This document shows positions 48,621 through 63,433 of a stretch of 64,000 bases of DNA, piece after piece (within the stretch, counting starts at the first letter, position 1; the number at the start of each line of letters is the position of its first letter). Below the pieces are notes generated by a model. It had not been told where the DNA came from, did not search any database, and was given only the letters and a program-made list of their open reading frames with translations. The position numbers and the translations under genes were made by a program. This DNA is from Amylostereum areolatum (lineage: Eukaryota; Basidiomycota; Agaricomycetes; Russulales; Stereaceae): the NCBI GenBank assembly GCA_012932865.1, contig SAXG01000003.1, positions 1,364,001-1,428,000 of the forward strand. The letters are read 5' to 3'.

Positions 48621-51600
48621 ATGGCGCGTTCGACCCGTCGTTCAGTCTCTACACAACTCTCCGCTTCAGATCTATCAACACAGGAACGTCTTCTCTTCTC
48701 ACAAGCTATACACGCCTGTGGTGCGGATGACTGGGTCAAAATATCTCAAATTCTCTCCGTTCATCCCTTGATCGCCAAACCTAAACAAGACGCGTTCACG
48801 CCAGAGGTATGCCACCGATCCACCACCATACCCAACCACTCTACATCCTTGCCCAGGTATGCCAGACACTCTATGTCCATCTCATCCAAGAGGCGGGACT
48901 TGAGAGGTGCGCGTTTGTTGGCGTGCTTTCCAGTTCCCGTGTTTATTCCATCCTTGAAGCTCAGACGCAGACAAAGTGCCCCGCAAAGGTGCGATAGCCG
49001 CTCCCTCGTCTTCACCTTCAGGTCCCTCACGCGCTAGAAGGACCAACCAACCTCAAACTTGCTCAGAAATTCTACCAAGCGCGAGTGATAGAGCTGCGCG
49101 AGCTTATAGCAGCTGAAGAAGCCCATTTCAAGTGCGCCCCCTTTCCGTCGGCCGTGGCTCTTTTCTGATTGGTCACTTGAAGAATTGTAGCCGCAGAAAT
49201 CGATGAGATTCGCTCAGGAGCGTGGGACGACAGAATCAGGGAGAGACTCGGGCTTGCGCCCGCTAACGAAGAGGACGAGGCGCCCATAGTGGAAGAAACA
49301 GTTCGTTTTAGTAGCGTGTATCTCTCCCGTCGCTGACCATCTCATACGTACAGCTCGTGGAGAAGGTTTCCGATGTAGTTGATATTGATGTCTCCGAAGG
49401 TGGTGGTACACCGCCTATCGACGAGGTGAGCTGTTCCTACTAATCAACTTGGTGCTTCCATGAAATTGACCTGAGCAAGGTACGAACGACCCCAATACCA
49501 GATGAAGGTGTAATCGACCTTGACCCGACACCACGCCCTGAAAACTCCCCTGAACTTATCGTTGTTGACAGCTCCGTCGAAGCGGACGCCTCACGCTATT
49601 CATCTCCTGCCACGGAACTTCGTCATGAACCTGACGTTCAAACCCCAAGACCTGATGTTTTTTTGGATACCGAAGATCGTCAAGCTGCCGTATCGGTGCA
49701 AGAGGGTCCCAGACGCGCACACTCTCCGTCCCCACAACCTGAATCCGAAGCCACACATCATGTCACGGTTGTGCACCCTTTGCAGAATCTTTCGCCCGTA
49801 GCCCCCGGGCCAGAGGTTATCCCCGAGGATCTGAAGTCTACAGACGATGCACCTTTCCACATCCTTGCGCCTTCTGAAAGGGAGGGTGAACACGCCAAAG
49901 AAGATCCGGAACGGGAACAGGGTCACTCCCGCAATGAAAATTCGACCAGTATGCCCACATCTCAAACCCCTGATCGGGCGACACCCGAACCAGCGGACGT
50001 CGAAATGGAGGATGTCGAGAAGACGCCTGATCCTGTCATCGCTCACGGACAGGAGGATGCAGGAATGGGCGAGGCAGAAGGTCAACCTGTCATCGAAGAA
50101 ATATCAATGTCTGTTACCGAGGAATTAGCGACGCCTGTCGTCGAGGAAAGTGCGACGCTCGTCGAACCTGCCGATCCCATGGTTAAGGCCACTGATGATA
50201 CAAACGAGCAAGTCGTGATCGAGGACAGGAGCGCCGTTATTACTCACACAACGACTGGTGGGGTTGCTGCCAATGGAGGTGCGGAGGGTGAAGATCGGGA
50301 AGATCACCGACCTGTTGAGGAGATTGTTGCCGAGGTTGACGACAAGAATGAGCCAGAGCTCGCAAGTATGGACGACAAGATCAAGCCGGATGCTACACAC
50401 ATGGATTGCAGGATCGAGCCGGAGGTCGAAGAGGCGAAGAGGGCATCACCTGGAGAAGAGACCGAGGAAATCCCCGAGCCTCCTTCGCAGCCTGAGCCTG
50501 AGCCTGCGGAACTCGAGGTTGGTCCCGAGAAGGCGCCCTCTGAAGATCCTTTGGACACGGCCGGGCCGGAGGCTGGCGGTGAGGCCATGGCTGAGGTCGA
50601 CGCAGAATTGGAAGCGAAGGCCGACGCTGGACCCGCTGTAGAGCGCGACCTCACTCCCAAAGCTCAGCCAAGTCCGCGTTCATCGACGGAGCTCGATGAC
50701 AAACAGGAAGAAACCGTGCAAGCCGTAGTAGATGAGGAGATGGGTGTAGTGAAGGCAGATATGATGATCGACCCAGTCGTCGACGTAAAAGGTGAAGAAT
50801 ATGACGGGGATCAACCTTCAGAACCGCCAGCGCGATCTCTACCTGAGGATACAGAGGAACCGAAGACCGAACCTACTTCTCCGGAGGCGACCCAACCAGA
50901 CACAGAACCAACTCCAGGTATGGGCTTGCCACGTCTCTAGGCTTTCTGGCACTGATTCCTTCAATATAGGTCCCAATGACCACGTCGAGACTCTGCACGA
51001 TTACGATATAGACATGGAGGACGCTACACCGGAAGTCTCAACGCCGTCCGAGTTTGAGCAAGCTCCAACTCCTGCCGAATCAAGACCCTCTCGTGGTGGT
51101 ATGAATCATCATTCTTTTCATCTGTATCTTAGCTTTAACTATGTGAACCTTCTTAGGCAAACGCAAGGCTTCCGAAGCTGCTAGCGAGATGTCGGAGTCT
51201 AGTCGTGATAAGAAGAAGGCCAGAGAGCAGTCGCAGTCCGTCGAAGAAGACCGTCCCAGTCTGTCATTTTTGTCGTCGCCCCGATACTGGCTGACCACTC
51301 CTCGCAGGTCCTTCTACGCGACGCAGAGGGGCGAGGTACTCTCGCAATTTCAGCGCAGCGGAAAAGAAATTTCAGAGCTTCATCCTTATGCTTCACAATC
51401 AGATTTACAGCCATCGCTCCGGCAACATCTTTCACAACCCAATCAAGCCCACGGAGGCTCCCGATTATCATGACATTGTGAAACGACCCATCGATCTGAA
51501 GACAATCAAGGCTAGAGTCAGAAATGGAACCATCGCCACGTCCGCGGAGTATCAGCGCGACGTGTTCCTCATGTTCGCAAACTCCATGATGTATAACAGG

Positions 51601-51756
51601 CCCAATTCGGATATTTACAATATGGCCGCAGACGTGAGTCTTCCGGCTCAATGATAGTACACATTATCTCTGACCGCAATCCAGATGATGTCAGATAGCG
51701 TCAAACGCATCAACGACCATATAACCACGGAGGGTATCATAAAGGGAAGAGGGTAA
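48621..51756 (+). CDS. BRD8-like bromodomain protein
   Basis: Probable NuA4-type acetyltransferase subunit of the BRD8/Bdc1 kind. The start MARSTRRSVS leads into a SANT-like block (TQERLLFSQAIHACGADDWVK). A coiled-coil exon follows (KFYQARVIELRELIAAEEAHFK, EIDEIRSGAWDDRI), then a long acidic, Pro-rich disordered middle at 49500-51080 with a KRKASEAASE nuclear-type stretch. After an intron ending near 51307 the bromodomain begins EKKFQSFILMLHNQIYSHR. It continues NIFHNPIKPTEAPDYHDIV, KRPIDLKTIKARV and, with the acetyl-lysine Asn region, FANSMMYNRPNSDIYNMA. The last exon ends IIKGRG, stop 51754-51756. BRD8-type bromodomains sit C-terminally, as here. Confidence 0.85.
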
Positions 51757-51881
51757 TACATGCATGTATGGTGGTACAATAGTTATAATTGTCTTGTGAG
51801 ATACACATAGGGGATAATAACGAAAGAGGACACCAAATGACGCGGTAGGGGTATGTAGATGGTAACAAACACATATGACAC

Positions 51882-54800
51882 TCAAAACCACGGAGAGTAA
51901 ATTTCTGTCATCTTCATAATGTTGATGGGGTCCGTTGCAGTACTGATGAGGTTGACAATGGTCTGCACAACGGGAACTTTCGTGGGACTGGGCACCGAGG
52001 TTGGGCTCGCCAAAGCCTGATATTGTTAATCACCATCAAGATTAGAATATTCAGATCCAGTACTCTCACCTGCTCTCGTTCAAGTTTGCAACTCATAGTC
52101 TCCACCCTCTGGACGACACTACTAATGTTCTGTTGCACCAGTTGGCGGAATGTCGGGTCGAAGTTAAAGGGCCTGTTTCTTCCATGCAGCCATGTCGTAA
52201 CTTCGTCGCGAGAAAAGAGAGCCAGCTGTTGCTCCAAGTCGTACTACATGAAGGGCGTCAGGACTCAGAATTCGTGCATACACGCGGGATGACAGGAGTT
52301 GGTTACCTCCGGCGCTGAAAGACTTCGACCCATGGCGAATAATGCAGATGTCATGAGACCTTCAGTGTGAATGGGTCCAATAAAATGTTGGATGTTTGGA
52401 GTGAAACGGAATGGGACGACGTCGTTGTTCGAAAATACAGCAGTTTGCTTGTGGAATCCTACAATCCGAGAGCCGGTAAGTGGCGCAAGCATCCTTCGAA
52501 TCTCGAACAGCGTACCAGGGAAAAGGTCGCTCATAGAGATCATCCCCGTCCTTCGTGACAAATTGAACCTGGCGGGTACACGGCTCGTGATGGAAAGAAT
52601 ATACGTCATGAAACTTGTTGACGCAATTTGCAGAGTGAATTGTTTCCTCATTCGCCATAGGTCACTCGGCGTGCTCATGGTGCGAAACATGTACTAAACG
52701 GATGAGTTAAGTGCACGGAAACCGCGAAGATTCATGATCGCATACCTGGCTCAAGACAGTTTCGGGGACCATGTGCGCCATTATGTCCTCCAGGATATCC
52801 TTCTTCAGTACAAAATATTCAACCTGGGTGGGCTGCGGACAAGTCATAAGAATGGATATACCCATGGAGACGACTGCACATACCATGCGTCCATGCTCCT
52901 GTTGGAATTCCCGAAGAATCATTTTGATCTTTTCCCCTGGAATAAGCACAGGATCTTCACGAGCGATGCTGCTGCTTTCACAGAATTGCTCGAAGATATC
53001 GCCAAAGTTCACATACGACGAATCGCTTTGGAGTAGACGCAGAGAAGTGCCACACAAGACCGAGGCTGGAAGGTGGAATATAAGGTTCCGCTTGCGGCAT
53101 TCTTTCTTCCGTTGCAACACACTGGGAATATAGCCTCGTAAGCGAATCCCTCTTGTCGTACACGAGACGTACCTGCTAAGTGTCCTGTATAGCTGAATAA
53201 CCTTCTCCTCACGACGAGCATGCCGGCTTGCCGGAAGCTGTACTGCGAAAGACACGACAGAGTTATCCGACCCGTGCATCGAGAAACGTCGCCAGCACAA
53301 TCCGTTGGAGCGACAGTTTTCAAACTTGGGACCGAACTTGACGATGCGAACGAAATTTTGGTTATTGTCCTTGTCCTGTTCATCGTGAGAATGGTATACG
53401 TCGTAGGATGTCAAAGGTGCATACCTCGGTGTACTGTCCAGGGATCTCAATATCGTCGAACTTGCCATACTGAAATTGGGTGAGCCAGTGGCTCAATAGA
53501 TCCAGAGGTTGAGTCCGAGGTCGGCTGTCCAGATGCCTCTCGTACTTGTCACGCCATAGTTGGAGTTTACGTATGTACTCGCTGTGCATGGTGGGCCCAT
53601 TCTTTATGAAGTCATCGTCGTACTCTTTCTATCGGAATTTTAATAAACAGAGTATGTTATGTAGCAAAGGATACGCACCCGAATCTGTCCAACAAGGCCC
53701 AATGCCACCCGGGCGATGTTGGACTGCGAAACAGAGTTTATTCGTCCATCGTCCGCATGACTATTCGTGCGCAAGGCAAATTGCTGAGACATTCAATCGT
53801 GGGTAAGCGATAGACGCAGCAACAAGGACGTGCTTACCTGCATGGCGTCTTGCAGGCACATACATATAAGACGATAGACCTCTTCTTCTTGATTCGCTTT
53901 GAATCGCGAAAATATCTGCTCGACGACTTGTTCCATATTCAAAACAAGCAGAGGGAAGGCTGTCTTCAAGATCTGCAGAATCTCCTCAACATAGTCTGTG
54001 GGATGTCGCTGCGGCTGGTTCACTAGTGCATCTGTGGCCGACGCCTGCTGGCCGCTCGTGGTGGCCGTCTGGGTGTTGTTAGCGACCATGTGGTCATCAC
54101 CCTGAACAGAGTCTTGCTTCATTGGGGAACCATTGATGCTAATAGAGATTCCTTGAGGATGAACAATATCGGGAGCTCGGGGCGTGTCTCCTGGCCCATC
54201 GATCATCGTCTGACGGGAAGCACTGGGAGCCGCTTGCTGTTTCCGATTTGTCACGAACTCTTCTCGGGTGGTGCGCAAGGGGAAGAAAAGAGCCTAGTAA
54301 TGTGAGTCCGACGAGGAAGCCCAGAGGAGACAGACAACATACCTGGGGGTACAACTTGGCAAGGTTCAGGAGAATATACCTCGCTTGCTTGATTTCGCGA
54401 TGGGACACAGATATGCAAAGCTGAGGAATGAGCGTAATCCAGTACCAGAACGCGGCGTCTCCCTTGTAGGTGTCAAACGCACGAGCAATCGTGTAGCTAT
54501 TGTCATCCAGGCTGAGAAGCCAGAGAACGCGAGTGAGACAAGGCCGGCTTTTGGCATTCTTGTAGAGACCAGCGGCGCACAGGTAGCAGTTGACTGCGTT
54601 CCCGGCAAGGTTTAAATCGGCGGGGGACTCTTTGAACATCCTGTCGTACCATCGGCCCCATTCATCCCAGCCTTTAGCTTGGGTCATGTCCGTCTGAATG
54701 GCCTGCCCGAACGCTTCCGAGGCCTCCTCATTGTTCCCCAATCGCGCATGGAACATGCCCTTCAACGTGTAAAATTCGGCCTTCTGTACTTGTGAGAAAT

Positions 54801-57800
54801 ACAGCAAATTGGTGTTGTTGATAACATCGAGACCAGCCTGCAGGTCATTTGGCTTCTGGTAATGACACCGTGCTTGTTCTCGAAGCTTCAAGAACGCTTC
54901 CGATATTTCGATGTTTGGGAGGGTGTAGATCTTGTTCAGCAAGGTGAAACAAACATCTAGAAGATCGTGCTTGCGAGCGACATGGGCAAATCGATTGATA
55001 ATCCAGGCTGTCTCGTGGTAGCCGCGATACCCAGCCGTGTTCGAGTTACTGGCAGTCGCGGTGCCACTACTTTGATTATTGATCAGTGGGACGTATGCTT
55101 TGTTGATGGCATGGAAGACATTTTGTCTCCAAGATACCAAGTCGCTCCAGATGCTAATGTCGTCATGAAGGTTCGGGAGCCTCTCGCGCCATGCTTGGAG
55201 GATCATCTTGAGGTCTGCAGATGACTTTTCTAAGTTTGTCGCATTGGTGTTAGACAAAGACGAAAAGATCTGGACTGCCTCTTGAAGTTCCACAAATTGT
55301 TGGAAGTGCTGGAGGAGTGGGATGTGGGCTAGAGAAAGATGAGAAGGGAGCGCGATCCATTTACGAAGAGCGAGCTGGTGTGCATCTTCTAGGATTTTTG
55401 TGAACTCGCCGTTTTTCTCTTGGGAGTGGGGAGCCTTGAGCAATGCAATAAAAGCTTCGAACACACGCCTGCGGGGGGTAGGCACATCCGGCAAGGCGTG
55501 GATCTGTTCTTCGAGGAGATCGCTACTCTCTGCCCAGTTTTTGATCCTCCAAGCGCTCTCCAACATGAGTTCCTGGTTCCCCTCTGGGCGAGCGAACTCG
55601 TATAGAACGTCCCACTGCTGTAATTTCTCCGCTGCTAAAATCCAATGGTCTTCCCACAGACAATACTCTGGTTCTGAGTAAGGCAGAGTTCCGGCGCGTG
55701 ACGCAGTTTGGGCGTGCTCATACACCGTTGCCGCCTGTTCCCACATGCCATTTTGCTCAAATGCAATGCCCATGTTGGTCTCGATATGAAGGCAACGACG
55801 ACGCCAAACACCGTAAAAGAGATCATCTTCAGAAAGCTCTGCGTAGAGCTCGCTCAACGCATCAGGAACGGTGTCGCGTACAGCAGGATCATCCTCTAGA
55901 GTGCGGTTCATGGACTGTAGGATCTCGAGCCCTGCGTGCCATGCGCCAAAAGTCTTGGACAGGTACTTGATAAGGTGGGGAGGGAGTGTCACGGTAGGAG
56001 AGCAGACATTGATTGACGTTAAGAGGGTCTGTACAACGTTGGGGCGTTTTTCAGACTGACGGATATGGTAGTCCTTGCTGAGAAGGGAAACCATCTGGTG
56101 CGTGATATCGGCCTGTTCTCGACGTGATAGCGACGACCATGCAGCGGGGAAGATGGATACCCATGTTTCATGGGCAACATTAGGATCAAGGAAAAGCAAG
56201 CGTTGCATGGGCCGCAGAATATCTCCCAGGCGCCGTGGTGCTGATATGGTAGAGGAGGCAAACATGGAGAGACTGGCTTTGCGTTCTGTGGCTTGTGGCG
56301 TTTCCGGGTCGATTGCGCCTAAGAGGAGATGTAGCGCAAGAGGGATCCAATAGTGTTCGGCTAATGGCTCCCAACTTTGCACCCCGAGAATATACGACAG
56401 TCTCGCAGATAGACTCCTCGGAACGCTGGAATCCAAGAGGTCGACGAAGCGGTCTCGGAGGGAAGGGTCCCTAGCGCGGCATCCCAGAAGAAAGGATTGT
56501 TCGAGGCGCGAAGTTAGATCACTACGACGAAGGGTGGGATCTGTGTATATCTGATACACCAGCTCTAAATATGCGTTGAACAAGACTTCTCCGCGGTTCT
56601 CGAATGTCGACATCTTCTGCAGGAACGCAGCCTTTTGGTTCATCTGGGGGTACGGTTCGCGCTGGAATGCCCACACCCGGCCGATCTCGAGCATGTATTT
56701 GCACAATACAGAGCTCTTGGATCGCTCAACGAGGGTCGAAAGTCCGATAGAAAAGGACCTGCGTTGCTCCCCTAGGAAGGATGACGATGCTTGACATATG
56801 TCCAGAATGCATGTGAGGTATCGGACAGTGGTCTCGAAAGTTCCTTGGGTTGTTTGTGCACTGACGTGTTCCTTTGTCAATTTACCCATCAGCTTCATTA
56901 GGGAGTTGCTGAAATATTCAATCCTCTCGGGCGTGACGTCGACCACGGACTTCAACATCAGGAGCGTTCCTCGGGGAGCAGTGGCATTTTGGAGACCGTC
57001 CTCCACGGCCGAGTAGACAAAGGTATGGAAATCGGTCATGTCTCCTTTTTGTTCGTCATCCTCCTTTGGCAATGGGAACAGGTGGATGAGGCGATCGAAT
57101 ACAGGGTGAAGGGCTTCGTTGAGGGCCGCGTCTTCGGACACCAGTCCCTTACGAATCAGGCGTTGCAGACTAATCGCGTTGTCTGCGTCAGCAAACCAAC
57201 TGTCAGGTTTGTCCGCTGCCACGACTTGGAGGACCTTGGCAGTACTTAGGGCTGTTGCGATGGTGGCTTCATTCGTCATTTCGGTCTATGAGCCAGAGAA
57301 TCAGCCTGGACATATACACCCTAAACGATACAGCCTACCTGCTCCAACACCCGGGAGAAATAGTTCAACTTCACGGTGACGTCGCTCCAACCGTTGGGAC
57401 CGACGATTGTCCGCAGCAAGTTGAGAGCACGAGGGACAATTAGGTTACGATACTGCAAGTCGATGTTCATGGTGGCGAGTCGAACTAGATAACTGACGAT
57501 CGTCTCACGGAACGGCAATGGGGTGATCCATCCTGCGTTCGGTTGTTCGCCAGTCATGACCTCTGCAGTCGCCTTTTGCTCCCAGTCGAAGATCGTTTGT
57601 AAGAGATCCACGGACAGAAGTCTTGCTTCAAAGGAAGGTGACCCATGCAGACCCAATTTCGGCAATGAATTGACCATGTGAGGGACGAAGAGTCCACGAA
57701 CGGGGTAGAAGAGCTGAGACTGCCTGACGACGAGTTGGTAGATTGTGACTAATTGTGAGTTGCCATGACTCTCTTCTGCAAGTAGTCGCCTCGTGGTTTT

Positions 57801-60800
57801 CGCCCACAACGGATGTCCAGGTTCGTGTGCGGATGAGCGAGGTAATGCGGGGGCCAAGATGTCCAGCGCTTGTCGAGTAAGCACCCTGCCTTCTTGATGA
57901 GGCGGTCGTAGCAGGCCTGTCCATGCTCGTAGGATAAACTTCTGGGGCGTCTCGAAGGCAGCAAAGAAAGTGGCTGCCAGTAGATATGCCACTTGCTTCA
58001 CCACGGAATCATCGCTAGTAATGTAATGCCAAGCACATTTGATGATGTCCTTGCGTGCGACCTCGAGTAAATGAGGGTAGGACTGGACTATCACTGTCGT
58101 AAGATGCAACAGCTCGATGTTGAAAGTGTCGTCGGCATCTGCAAATGTTTTTCCGTCCATCATGGGTTGCCAAATGCGCCGGTGGATTTGACCAATGAGC
58201 GCTTCATCGAGAAGGGCGTTACGCTGTGGAGATTTGGCACGATACATGATCATCGGAGTAATGACAATGCGCACAAAGTACGTCTTATGTGCCAGACTCC
58301 ACGATGGATCTGAAAACCAGGAAAGAAAGCGGTAGAGCAAGCTGCGTTGATAAAAGATATTGTCGCTGAAAGCGATGGATTTGCAGAGGAAGCGGGTCAG
58401 TCGCATGAGATCCATGGGAAGATTGCGAGTGAAGACAGTGATGACTTCGAACGGGATGTCGACGCGCGGCAGAAGTTCCAAAACCCTCTGGAACAAGGAA
58501 AGGAGAAGTTGGTGTCGTTTGACGACGGTCGACGCGGCCGCAATGTCATCGTGAGATGGAGGTGTCTCGGCATGCCAGATATCGACCAGAGCATCCACAA
58601 CGAAAGGGTGGTCAAGAAGCCACGATGGTTCCATCTGTGCGAAATCATTGAACAGATGCAATGCTGACATCAAGAGACCTGGATTGTGACTCCTCAGGCA
58701 TTGGGAGATGATCTGTGAAGTACGCGACATCATCTCCCACTGCAAAGAAGGGGAGTGTCGAGACTCGAGCAAACTGCGTAAGGTCCGCACGTGACGTGGG
58801 AGATGGAGATTTTTCATGAAGAAATCCCCGGCCTCGCCAGAGTACCGGTTCAGATACTTCGCAAGGGGTTCTGTGAAAGGACTGGGACCGGAGAAGTGCA
58901 TCTGGGCTTCCGTCTGGACGATCGCATTGACCAAGTTGTCCAGGAAGATATTCGCCGCGGACGGAAGGAGGTGAAATATATTCGTCAGGCGCACTAGCTT
59001 CTGCACACCTTCGTTGTCTTCCAGAAGGAACTTGGATGACGACTGGAGCATTTGGGGATCTGCCACAAATCGAAAATGGTCCAAAAGTTTATGCCCAATT
59101 TCGACCTTGAAGTAGCTCGTGAGGAGCTCGAGCAGACGTGCAAGTCCCTCGAGTCCGCTCACTGACAGCCGCTTTGGGTCGGCAAGGTTCATGAGGATAG
59201 GCCTCAGGCCTGTCTGAAGCAGTTCCTTGGGGAGACGACTCTGGTGGGTCAACACTGTGCGTAGTCCTGCATGGGCCGCCTCTTTCACTTCCATATGCGG
59301 TGAATAGAGCGATTTGAAGTAAACACTTGTTACCCTGGAGCAAGATCAGCCAGACTCGTGTTTGTAGACAAAGTAATTTCACGTACTTCTGGCGCGTTGA
59401 TGTCTGCTTGGAAAAGAAATCCACAATAGGCATTGAGGCGGTGAGCAACCGGATGCATGCGACCCGCAACTTGGTGATATCGATACTACCTTGTCGCACA
59501 TTGGCCCTTCCAAGTAAGGCAGCATCGTCAGCATCTGTCACGGCAAGTGCCTCGTGTAACAGCCGAAGCAACGCCTCGTTGAGTTCCGGGAGAGGCGGGT
59601 CTAGGCCGACAAAGTACCGCATCGCTTCGATGACACCTATTTGCATCGGGAAGGATAGCGTACGAAGCGGCTTCGTGTAGATGGCGGCGAGTACACGCGT
59701 ACGATGAGGCATCAAAAGGTCCGTTACAGATACCTTGGTGAGCTTCGATAGAAGCCCGAGGCACATCTCTGCTGCCTGCCTCACAGTGGCACTGGAACCG
59801 GACACCTCTGGATAGAATATGGAGATGAGAGTTTTGTCGCGAGATATGATCTGTTGGGCAGTCAAAGCCGCAATGTGAGGGGAGCTGTGGCCCAAGCGCA
59901 GGACGCGGACCATGACGTCGATGACCTGATCGACATTCTGTTGGGATTCATTTGGCATGTCCTTCAAGACATGCAGAAGGGTACGGATGAGGTCCGCCTC
60001 GCGCTCTTCGACCCACTGTACGCCAAATTCAGGTATGTCGAGTATGATCCTGAGTCCTGTACACCCAGCCCTCTTAGGTATCCATGTTTCTTCCTGGGAC
60101 AATGAGCTGAACCTGGCGGCGAGACTGTGGAGAATGGGCATCATTTCTTGAGGGAAATCTCCTCCAGACGACGCCTGGGAGAGGAAGTCTTGGATCATAG
60201 TTTGCACGAGGGCAACGGTCTCGGTCCACCCTTCTGAAGTATCCTTCGATAGGCCATGAGCTATGGAATCTATAAAGGATGAAAAGGCGGGAACAGGGTA
60301 GCGATGCTCGCTATCCGGAGTCTGGATACGACGTATCTCGAGCTCAAAAATCCGCCTAGAGGTGCGACATAAGAAGGTCTCCGCTTGGTGCTTTAGATCC
60401 GATATACGAGTCGCATCAAAGATGCCATCAAGTGCGCGGACGAATACATCTTCGCGGTTGCGACCGAGAACTCCCTGTTATGAAGAAGTGAGCATTGCAT
60501 ATGAGCTAATGGAGAGGCTTACACTGTCGAGGAGAAGGTTGACACAATTTTCCAGGTAGCTGAATGCATGACCATGATATACGGCTGGAGAGGATGGTTT
60601 CGCAAGGATACGTGCAGCGAGTATTGACATGGGGCCCAACTCGAGACCTTCGTAGGTTCCTCCTAATGATATGACCACCTTGGCTGGTTGCGAGAGAAAC
60701 TGGAACTTCAAATCCGGTTCCCTGTCAAGTAATCGACGGTTTCGGCCCCCAAGCTTGCCCAGGATACGGAGGGCGGTGTGTGCATGGTGATGATTGGCAG

Positions 60801-63433
60801 GGACGGGCTTGAGAAGGTTCTGCAATGCTTCTGTGAGCTCACGCAGTACTGTACTCAGCGTAGGGTCAAGGAAATCGGGGGTTAAGTTGTCTATGCACAA
60901 TTCCAAAGTACGTAGACCCTGAGTTATGAGCTCTGGGGTCCCGCGGAGGGCAAGCGCCAATGGTTTCATCAGGTAAGAAAGATGGGGGATGAGGTGCGTC
61001 AGGCGGAGGGGGACGGTCAAACATAGTTCGACGATCATGTCGCGGCTGTATCCCTCCGACACGAGAAGCTGGCGATTGAGATATTCTAGCATCTCCGGAA
61101 GGAGGGGTAAGACCTCCTTGTACAACAGCTCGAAACGGCCGCCGCCGCCTCCTATCGCACGAAACAGCCCACGGAGAAGATGGTAATAGTTTGACGGCCG
61201 ACTTGATCTGGCAGCCAATGGAAAACAATCTGAGATCAGTTTGGAAAGATGTGAGGCAAGAATGAGCTCATTCAGTTGAGGGTGCATGGTGACAGCGCTG
61301 AAGGTAATCTTGAACATCCTGATAGTGACCACCGCGGTCGCGTCGTCGTAGTCGCCTAGTAGGGGCAACCTGCCTATAAGATAGCGCAAAACAATCGAGA
61401 CCATGGTTGGTGAGCTGGCTTCCCTGGTCAAAAGTGTTTGACAAAACTGCAAGAGGCATTGCCGTTTCTGAGCTGCCTCGAGGAAAAAGGATATTCGTCG
61501 TGTCCAAACTTCTTGGAATACGTGGGGTTCGATCTCCAAGAAAGCAAGCGCCAGTGCATCCATAATTTCTATGGCTTCGCGTGATTCGGGCTCGTACAAA
61601 TTCATGCCGTGGATGCATCCATCGAAAATACGGCTCACGAGATTGCCGTCCGAAACTGGTGCTTCCAGTTTCTTGAGAGACGTGAAGCACACTCTGAATC
61701 CGTGGATGAATGTGCGGTATAAGAACCGAGTTTCTGTTGAAACCGTTAAGCAACACGTGGGAGTTTTAAAGTATATACTCACCAGAAATCCATTCTTCCG
61801 GTTTCTCGATAGCGTACAGCGATGTAGCAATAGGACGTGCCTTCTCCACAAGGTGGAAATCTCCGAGGTCTTCTTGACCTTTTTTACCTCGACTGATGCG
61901 CTCGGTCATCTCATCGAGAACCACAATCATGGCTTCAAGTCTGTCAGCCGATGTCTCCAGCAAAGTTGTCACGAGTTTGACCGCTTCGGACGGGGCCTCC
62001 TTGACGACTATGACCTCCACAAGACCATAGAGCAGCTTTCCCGACAGGAGATACACACTATTGGGTAAGTAGTGATTGTGGAAGAGTTGGGTGAAGACGT
62101 GAAGCAGATGAATCAGCTGTCGAGACGTAAGCTCGTTCTTGATATGATGGACCATGTCTGCAACTGCAGCAAAGGCATTCGCTCTGTTCGATTTAGGTGA
62201 GGGAAGATGATAAGATGAGGAACATTGATGCAAACCTCATAGACTCTCTGCTGGCAACCCCTGCGCCAAGCAGCACGTTCTCGTCGAAGAGCTTGTCGAG
62301 ATAGGGCAGGAGCGAACGACGATATTGCGTGCCCATCAAATGCCGAAAAACGACCATCAACTCCTAACGACGGGGTCAAGACGCGTACTGGAATAGGACG
62401 AATGTTATACATACTCGTCTAGGAGTTAGTCCATTCACGGGGATGTCTTGAAGGATACGCAGTAGCACGAGCATGAGCGTGTCCCCGTGCGTCTCATACT
62501 GCTCTCCTGTGTTACGGATGATCCAAGTCAAACAGGAGACCATCTGTGCAATATACGTCGGCAAGCAAGACAAAGGTAAGAGAGTTGTGACGCCCACCTT
62601 GACCTGGGCCGTGATATAGTCGTTATAAGCCTGGAAATTGCGAATGGTCGAAGACATCCCGAACCAGATACCACCCATAGCTTCGATGTCTTCTCGCGCC
62701 TTTTTCTGAGCGGGGGATTCGACAGAGAGGATGTCGAAAAAGAGGGGGATGAGGGTCTGTATTGATGGGGAAAGGGAGTGGCGCTGCATTTGGTAAAATG
62801 TGACAACGACCATGGTCATCTCTGAAAGGACTTTGAAGCTTCGCATACTGTGGGGTACCTGACTGGAGTCTAATGCAGGCGATTCCTCGGAGAGAACGTC
62901 TGAGACCATGGTCTTAATGTTGTGATACATGGCTTGGAAGATGGAGAGAATTTCCACAGATAGTTCTTCCGCATTGGAACGAACTATGCGCAGGAGGTCG
63001 AGGATGGTTTTGCATGCCGTGACGCCGTTCTCCTCGTTGTCGTGACGCAGGATATGGATCATGCCTTGAACGAGGGCTTGGTGCTGAGGCCTACTCCCAT
63101 CGGATAGGGATACGCGATGAATTACTTCCACAAGGACGCGACGAAACTGGTATTCGAGTGCATCCTTGTGAAATGCAGCGTCGGTGGAACGAAGTAGCTC
63201 GAGAACGACTGGGATCATGTGGGGAAAGACGCGACCAGCCTCCGAATCTCGGACGGTGTCTATGAGCTCTCTAAGCTCGCATGCGACGGCGTGGCGCGTC
63301 CTTAAATCTGGAGAAAGGATAAACGAGACTGTACAGGACGTGTGGCGATGGTCCTACCAGATGCTGGATCTGCTACGCGTGCGGCGCACATTTCGATATC
63401 TGCAGCCGTTCCAAGTTGTGGTACATTATCCAT
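51882..63433 (-). CDS. TRA1: TRA1/TRRAP, SAGA and NuA4 activator-binding subunit
   Basis: Giant PIKK-family scaffold that receives activators for the SAGA and NuA4 acetyltransferase complexes. Exon 1 is 63433-63358 (MDNVPQLGTAADIE), intron 63357-63308, then LRTRHAVACELRELIDTV and HEAT repeats over 57.3-63.3 kb. The FAT domain lies at about 54.1-57.3 kb (NLLYFSQVQKAEFYTLKGMF, AWRERLPNLHDDI, DEWGRWYDRMF). The PI3K-like domain follows (KFGPKFENCRSNGLCWRR, VPFRFTPNIQHFIGPI, GLMTSALFAMGRSL). The terminal FATC is TIVNLISTATDPINIMKM ending in SPWF, stop 51884-51882. Where an active kinase has DFG it reads MSDLFPG, so it is a pseudokinase as expected. The protein is about 3,500 residues or more and has many short introns. 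No frame breaks were noticed. Confidence 0.95.
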
